A DNA stretch of 34,825 bases, taken from the NCBI GenBank assembly GCA_003537575.1, contig DPRS01000022.1, positions 1-34,825 on the forward strand, written 5' to 3'. Both the position numbers and the translations under genes were made by a program. The stretch comes from Oxalobacteraceae bacterium (GTDB taxonomy: Bacteria; Pseudomonadota; Gammaproteobacteria; Burkholderiales; Burkholderiaceae_D). Below the pieces are notes generated by a model that saw nothing but the letters and a program-made list of their open reading frames with translations, was not told where the DNA came from and searched no databases. Of the stretch, positions 33,023 through 34,825 are shown in pieces (position 1 is the first letter of the stretch; the number at the start of each line of letters is the position of its first letter).

Positions 33023-33053
33023 CTTTATCTCCCGATACAAGTCATATTATTAA

Positions 33054-33269
33054 TTAATTGGCGACGACGCTTTTTACTATTAACAACAGCGTCACAATCA
33101 AAACCACTGCGGCAATCAGCCCGGCAATAATCAGATAAACTGGGTTGAGCTGCGCTGCATCCTGCTCGTAGCCGCTTTTCTTGCGCACGCCGAAAAACGC
33201 CCAAAGTATTGCTTTCAAGGTTGCGAAGAAGGACATCTTGCGCTTCGACGCGTCTTTCAAATCCTGCAT
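33054..33269 (-). CDS. DUF2970 small membrane protein
   Basis: 71-aa protein with a basic N-terminus, the segment LKAILWAFFGVRKKSGYEQD (about 18-37) and one C-terminal helix (PVYLIIAGLIAAVVLIVTLL, 43-62). It matches the DUF2970 type found between ctaG and subunit III in betaproteobacteria. The function is unknown; a role in oxidase assembly or stability is guilt by association. It lies 31 bp from ctaE and 28 bp from ctaG. Confidence 0.88.
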   Translation of the reverse strand: MQDLKDASKRKMSFFATLKAILWAFFGVRKKSGYEQDAAQLNPVYLIIAGLIAAVVLIVTLLLIVKSVVAN

Positions 33270-33297
33270 ATTTACCGCCTTTCACGCCCAACCCGCT

Positions 33298-33873
33298 TCA
33301 ACCAGGGTTTTTCGCCGGGCCGGCCACTTCGAAAAAAGTGTACGACAAGGTGATCGTCTTCACATCCCTGGGCAGCGCCGGATCGATAAAGAACACCACC
33401 GGCATCTGCTTGGCCTCGTTCGGCCCCATCGTTTGCTGCTTGAAGCAGAAACATTCCATTTTCTTGAAATGCGCCGCGGCCTGCTGCGGCGCATAGCTGG
33501 GAATTGCTTGCGCATCGATCGCCCGCGGCTGCGTATTCACCACTTCGTACACGACCTGCGCCATCTCGCCGGGATGCACTTGCATGCTGGCCACCGTCGG
33601 GCGGAAACGCCATGGCCCCTGGGCATTGCCGTCGAATTCGATGGTGATGGTGCGGCTCTTGTCGACCTGCGTATTGGCCACCTCCTCCACCGTCGCATCC
33701 TTCGGCGTCAGGATATTGATGCCGGTGATTTCGCAGATTTTCTTGTACACCGGGATCAGCGCATAGCCGAATCCGAACATCATCACCGCGACCACCAGCA
33801 GCTTTCCCAGCATGCGCGCATTCAGCTTGCGCACAGGCCCTTCCTGAATTTCATGCTGCTGCGGCGTTTGCAT
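33298..33873 (-). CDS. ctaG: Cytochrome c oxidase assembly protein CtaG (Cox11)
   Basis: 191-aa copper chaperone for the CuB site of subunit I. It has one N-terminal helix (LGKLLVVAVMMFGFGYALIP, about 22-41) and a periplasmic immunoglobulin-like domain. The copper-binding CFCF motif is at 141-144 in KKMECFCFKQQ, with the C-terminal LSYTFFEVA. ATG 33873 lies one base after the stop of the 35-aa gene upstream, so translation is likely coupled. Confidence 0.96.
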   Translation of the reverse strand: MQTPQQHEIQEGPVRKLNARMLGKLLVVAVMMFGFGYALIPVYKKICEITGINILTPKDATVEEVANTQVDKSRTITIEFDGNAQGPWRFRPTVASMQVHPGEMAQVVYEVVNTQPRAIDAQAIPSYAPQQAAAHFKKMECFCFKQQTMGPNEAKQMPVVFFIDPALPRDVKTITLSYTFFEVAGPAKNPG

Positions 33874-33874
33874 C

Positions 33875-33982
33875 TCAGCTGAACCAGGTCCGCTTGACGA
33901 TTACGCCGATAAAGAATACCAGCGCAATCGAGGCCAGGATCAAGGCGGTCTTCCGGTTGTCCGGCTTTTTTTGTTGCGACAT
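33875..33982 (-). CDS. 35-aa cytochrome oxidase small assembly protein
   Basis: Short gene translated by eye: MSQQKKPDNRKTALIL, then ASIALVFFIGVIVKR, then TWFS, stop TGA at 33877-33875. It has a basic cytoplasmic tail, one transmembrane helix (about 12-29) and a short C-terminus ending in RTWFS. It fits exactly between ctaD (10 bp upstream) and ctaG (1 bp downstream) in the same orientation. Proteins of this form are annotated in betaproteobacteria as small oxidase assembly proteins. Its exact function is unknown; placement with the CuB chaperone suggests a role in subunit I maturation. Confidence 0.82.
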   Translation of the reverse strand: MSQQKKPDNRKTALILASIALVFFIGVIVKRTWFS

Positions 33983-33992
33983 GCTTGCTCGT

Positions 33993-34825
33993 TTATTTTA
34001 CGGTCGGGGGCACTTCGAAAGTATGGAAGGGCGCCGGGCTCGGCACGGTCCATTCCAGACCTTCCGCGCCATCCCATGGCTTGGCTTCCGCCTTCTTGCC
34101 ACCCTTGATCGTCGGCAGCAGCACCGCGAACAGGAAGTACACCTGCGACAGGCCGAAACCGAAGGCGCCGATCGACGCGACCAGGTTGAAGTCGGCGAAC
34201 TGCGCCGGGTAGTCGGCGTAGCGGCGCGGCATGCCGGCCAGGCCCAGGAAGTGCATCGGGAAGAAGGTGATGTTGAAAGTGATCAGCGACAGCCAGAAGT
34301 GAACCTTGCCGAGAGTTTCGTTGTACATGTGGCCGGTCCACTTCGGCGCCCAGTAGTAGAAACCGGCAAACAATGCAAACAGCGAGCCGGCCACCAGCAC
34401 GTAATGGAAGTGTGCCACCACGTAGTAGGTGTCCTGCAGCTGGATATCGATCGGCGTCACGGCCAGGATCAGGCCGGTGAAGCCGCCGATGGTAAATACG
34501 AAGATGAAGCCGACTGCGAACAGCATCGGGGTCTCGAAGGTCATTGAGCCGCGCCACATGGTAGCCACCCAGTTGAACACCTTCACGCCGGTCGGGATCG
34601 AGATCAGCATGGTGGCGTACATGAAGAATAGCTGAGCGGTCACCGGCATGCCGGTGGTGAACATGTGGTGCGCCCAGACGATGAACGACAGGATCGCGAT
34701 CGAAGCGGTGGCGTATACCATCGAGGCATAGCCGAACAGCGGCTTGCGGGCGAAGGCCGGCACGATGTGCGAAATGATGCCGAACGCCGGCAGGATCATA
34801 ATGTACACCTCGGGGTGGCCGAAGA
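33993..34825 (-). CDS. ctaD: Cytochrome c oxidase subunit I (5' end beyond window)
   Basis: C-terminal 276 residues of the aa3-type oxidase catalytic subunit; the frame is open to the right edge. Seen in order: GHPEVYIMILPAFG (CuB His and the cross-linked Tyr), the CuB pair in VWAHHMFTTGMPV, proton-channel helix segments, and the heme ligands in DTYYVVAHFHYVLVAGS. The tail is YFLFAVLLPTIKGG, ending in FEVPPTVK. It heads the gene run including the 35-aa protein, ctaG, DUF2970 and ctaE. Confidence 0.97.
   Translation of the reverse strand, partial: FGHPEVYIMILPAFGIISHIVPAFARKPLFGYASMVYATASIAILSFIVWAHHMFTTGMPVTAQLFFMYATMLISIPTGVKVFNWVATMWRGSMTFETPMLFAVGFIFVFTIGGFTGLILAVTPIDIQLQDTYYVVAHFHYVLVAGSLFALFAGFYYWAPKWTGHMYNETLGKVHFWLSLITFNITFFPMHFLGLAGMPRRYADYPAQFADFNLVASIGAFGFGLSQVYFLFAVLLPTIKGGKKAEAKPWDGAEGLEWTVPSPAPFHTFEVPPTVK

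Overview
The window looks like chromosomal DNA of a high-GC betaproteobacterium, most probably an Oxalobacteraceae member (Herbaspirillum / Collimonas / Janthinobacterium / Herminiimonas type). I infer this from the protein sequences and from the gene order of the right half (cox/cta assembly genes - sco - rpoH - ftsX/ftsE/ftsY - M16 peptidase pair - rsmD - coaD - ferredoxin). No database search was possible. I see no insertion sequence, prophage, tRNA, rRNA or CRISPR array.

Left third (1-17948): an aerobic phenylacetate (phenylacetyl-CoA epoxide) degradation locus. One long minus-strand operon reads paaA-B-C-D-E (ring 1,2-epoxidase), paaN, paaG (isomerase), paaH (hydroxyacyl-CoA dehydrogenase), paaI (thioesterase), paaK (CoA ligase) and the 3-oxoadipyl-CoA thiolase, which runs off the left edge. 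Divergent from paaA is a PaaX repressor. Next come a bifunctional PaaZ (aldehyde dehydrogenase + oxepin-CoA hydrolase), a TetR-type regulator (PaaR-like), and divergent paaY. The TetR/paaY gap holds a perfect 16-bp palindrome sitting on a good sigma-70 promoter.

Beside this (15789-17948) lies an unassigned two-gene unit: a 341-aa ferritin-like diiron oxygenase and a [2Fe-2S]/FAD/NAD(P)H reductase. Its promoter region carries the same boxes (AATATGATAC / GTATCAT pairs about 52 bp apart, one overlapping the -10) as the paaA promoter. This suggests PaaX co-regulation and a role in, or feeding into, phenylacetate catabolism. It is the most interesting candidate for an undescribed system here.

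Middle (18245-23451): a MOSC-domain protein with a strong terminator shared with the convergent ferredoxin gene, then a minus-strand housekeeping operon of an M16 protease pair (catalytic, then non-catalytic), rsmD, coaD and ferredoxin.

Plus-strand block (23649-27660): ftsY-ftsE-ftsX, tightly packed, then rpoH (sigma-32) preceded by a perfect CIRCE element, which implies HrcA control of sigma-32.

Right end (27763-34825): cytochrome c oxidase biogenesis. Minus-strand SURF1 - SCO-like protein - ctaA - ctaB - SCO1, a small plus-strand DUF2909 protein, and minus-strand ctaD (partial, right edge) - a 35-aa small assembly protein - ctaG - DUF2970 protein - ctaE (subunit III). No gap between genes exceeds 300 bases. 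The three gaps of about 296 bases (10866-11162, 17949-18244, 26462-26757) each hold the regulatory signals described below; the 197-base gap at 23452-23648 shows no clear signal to me.
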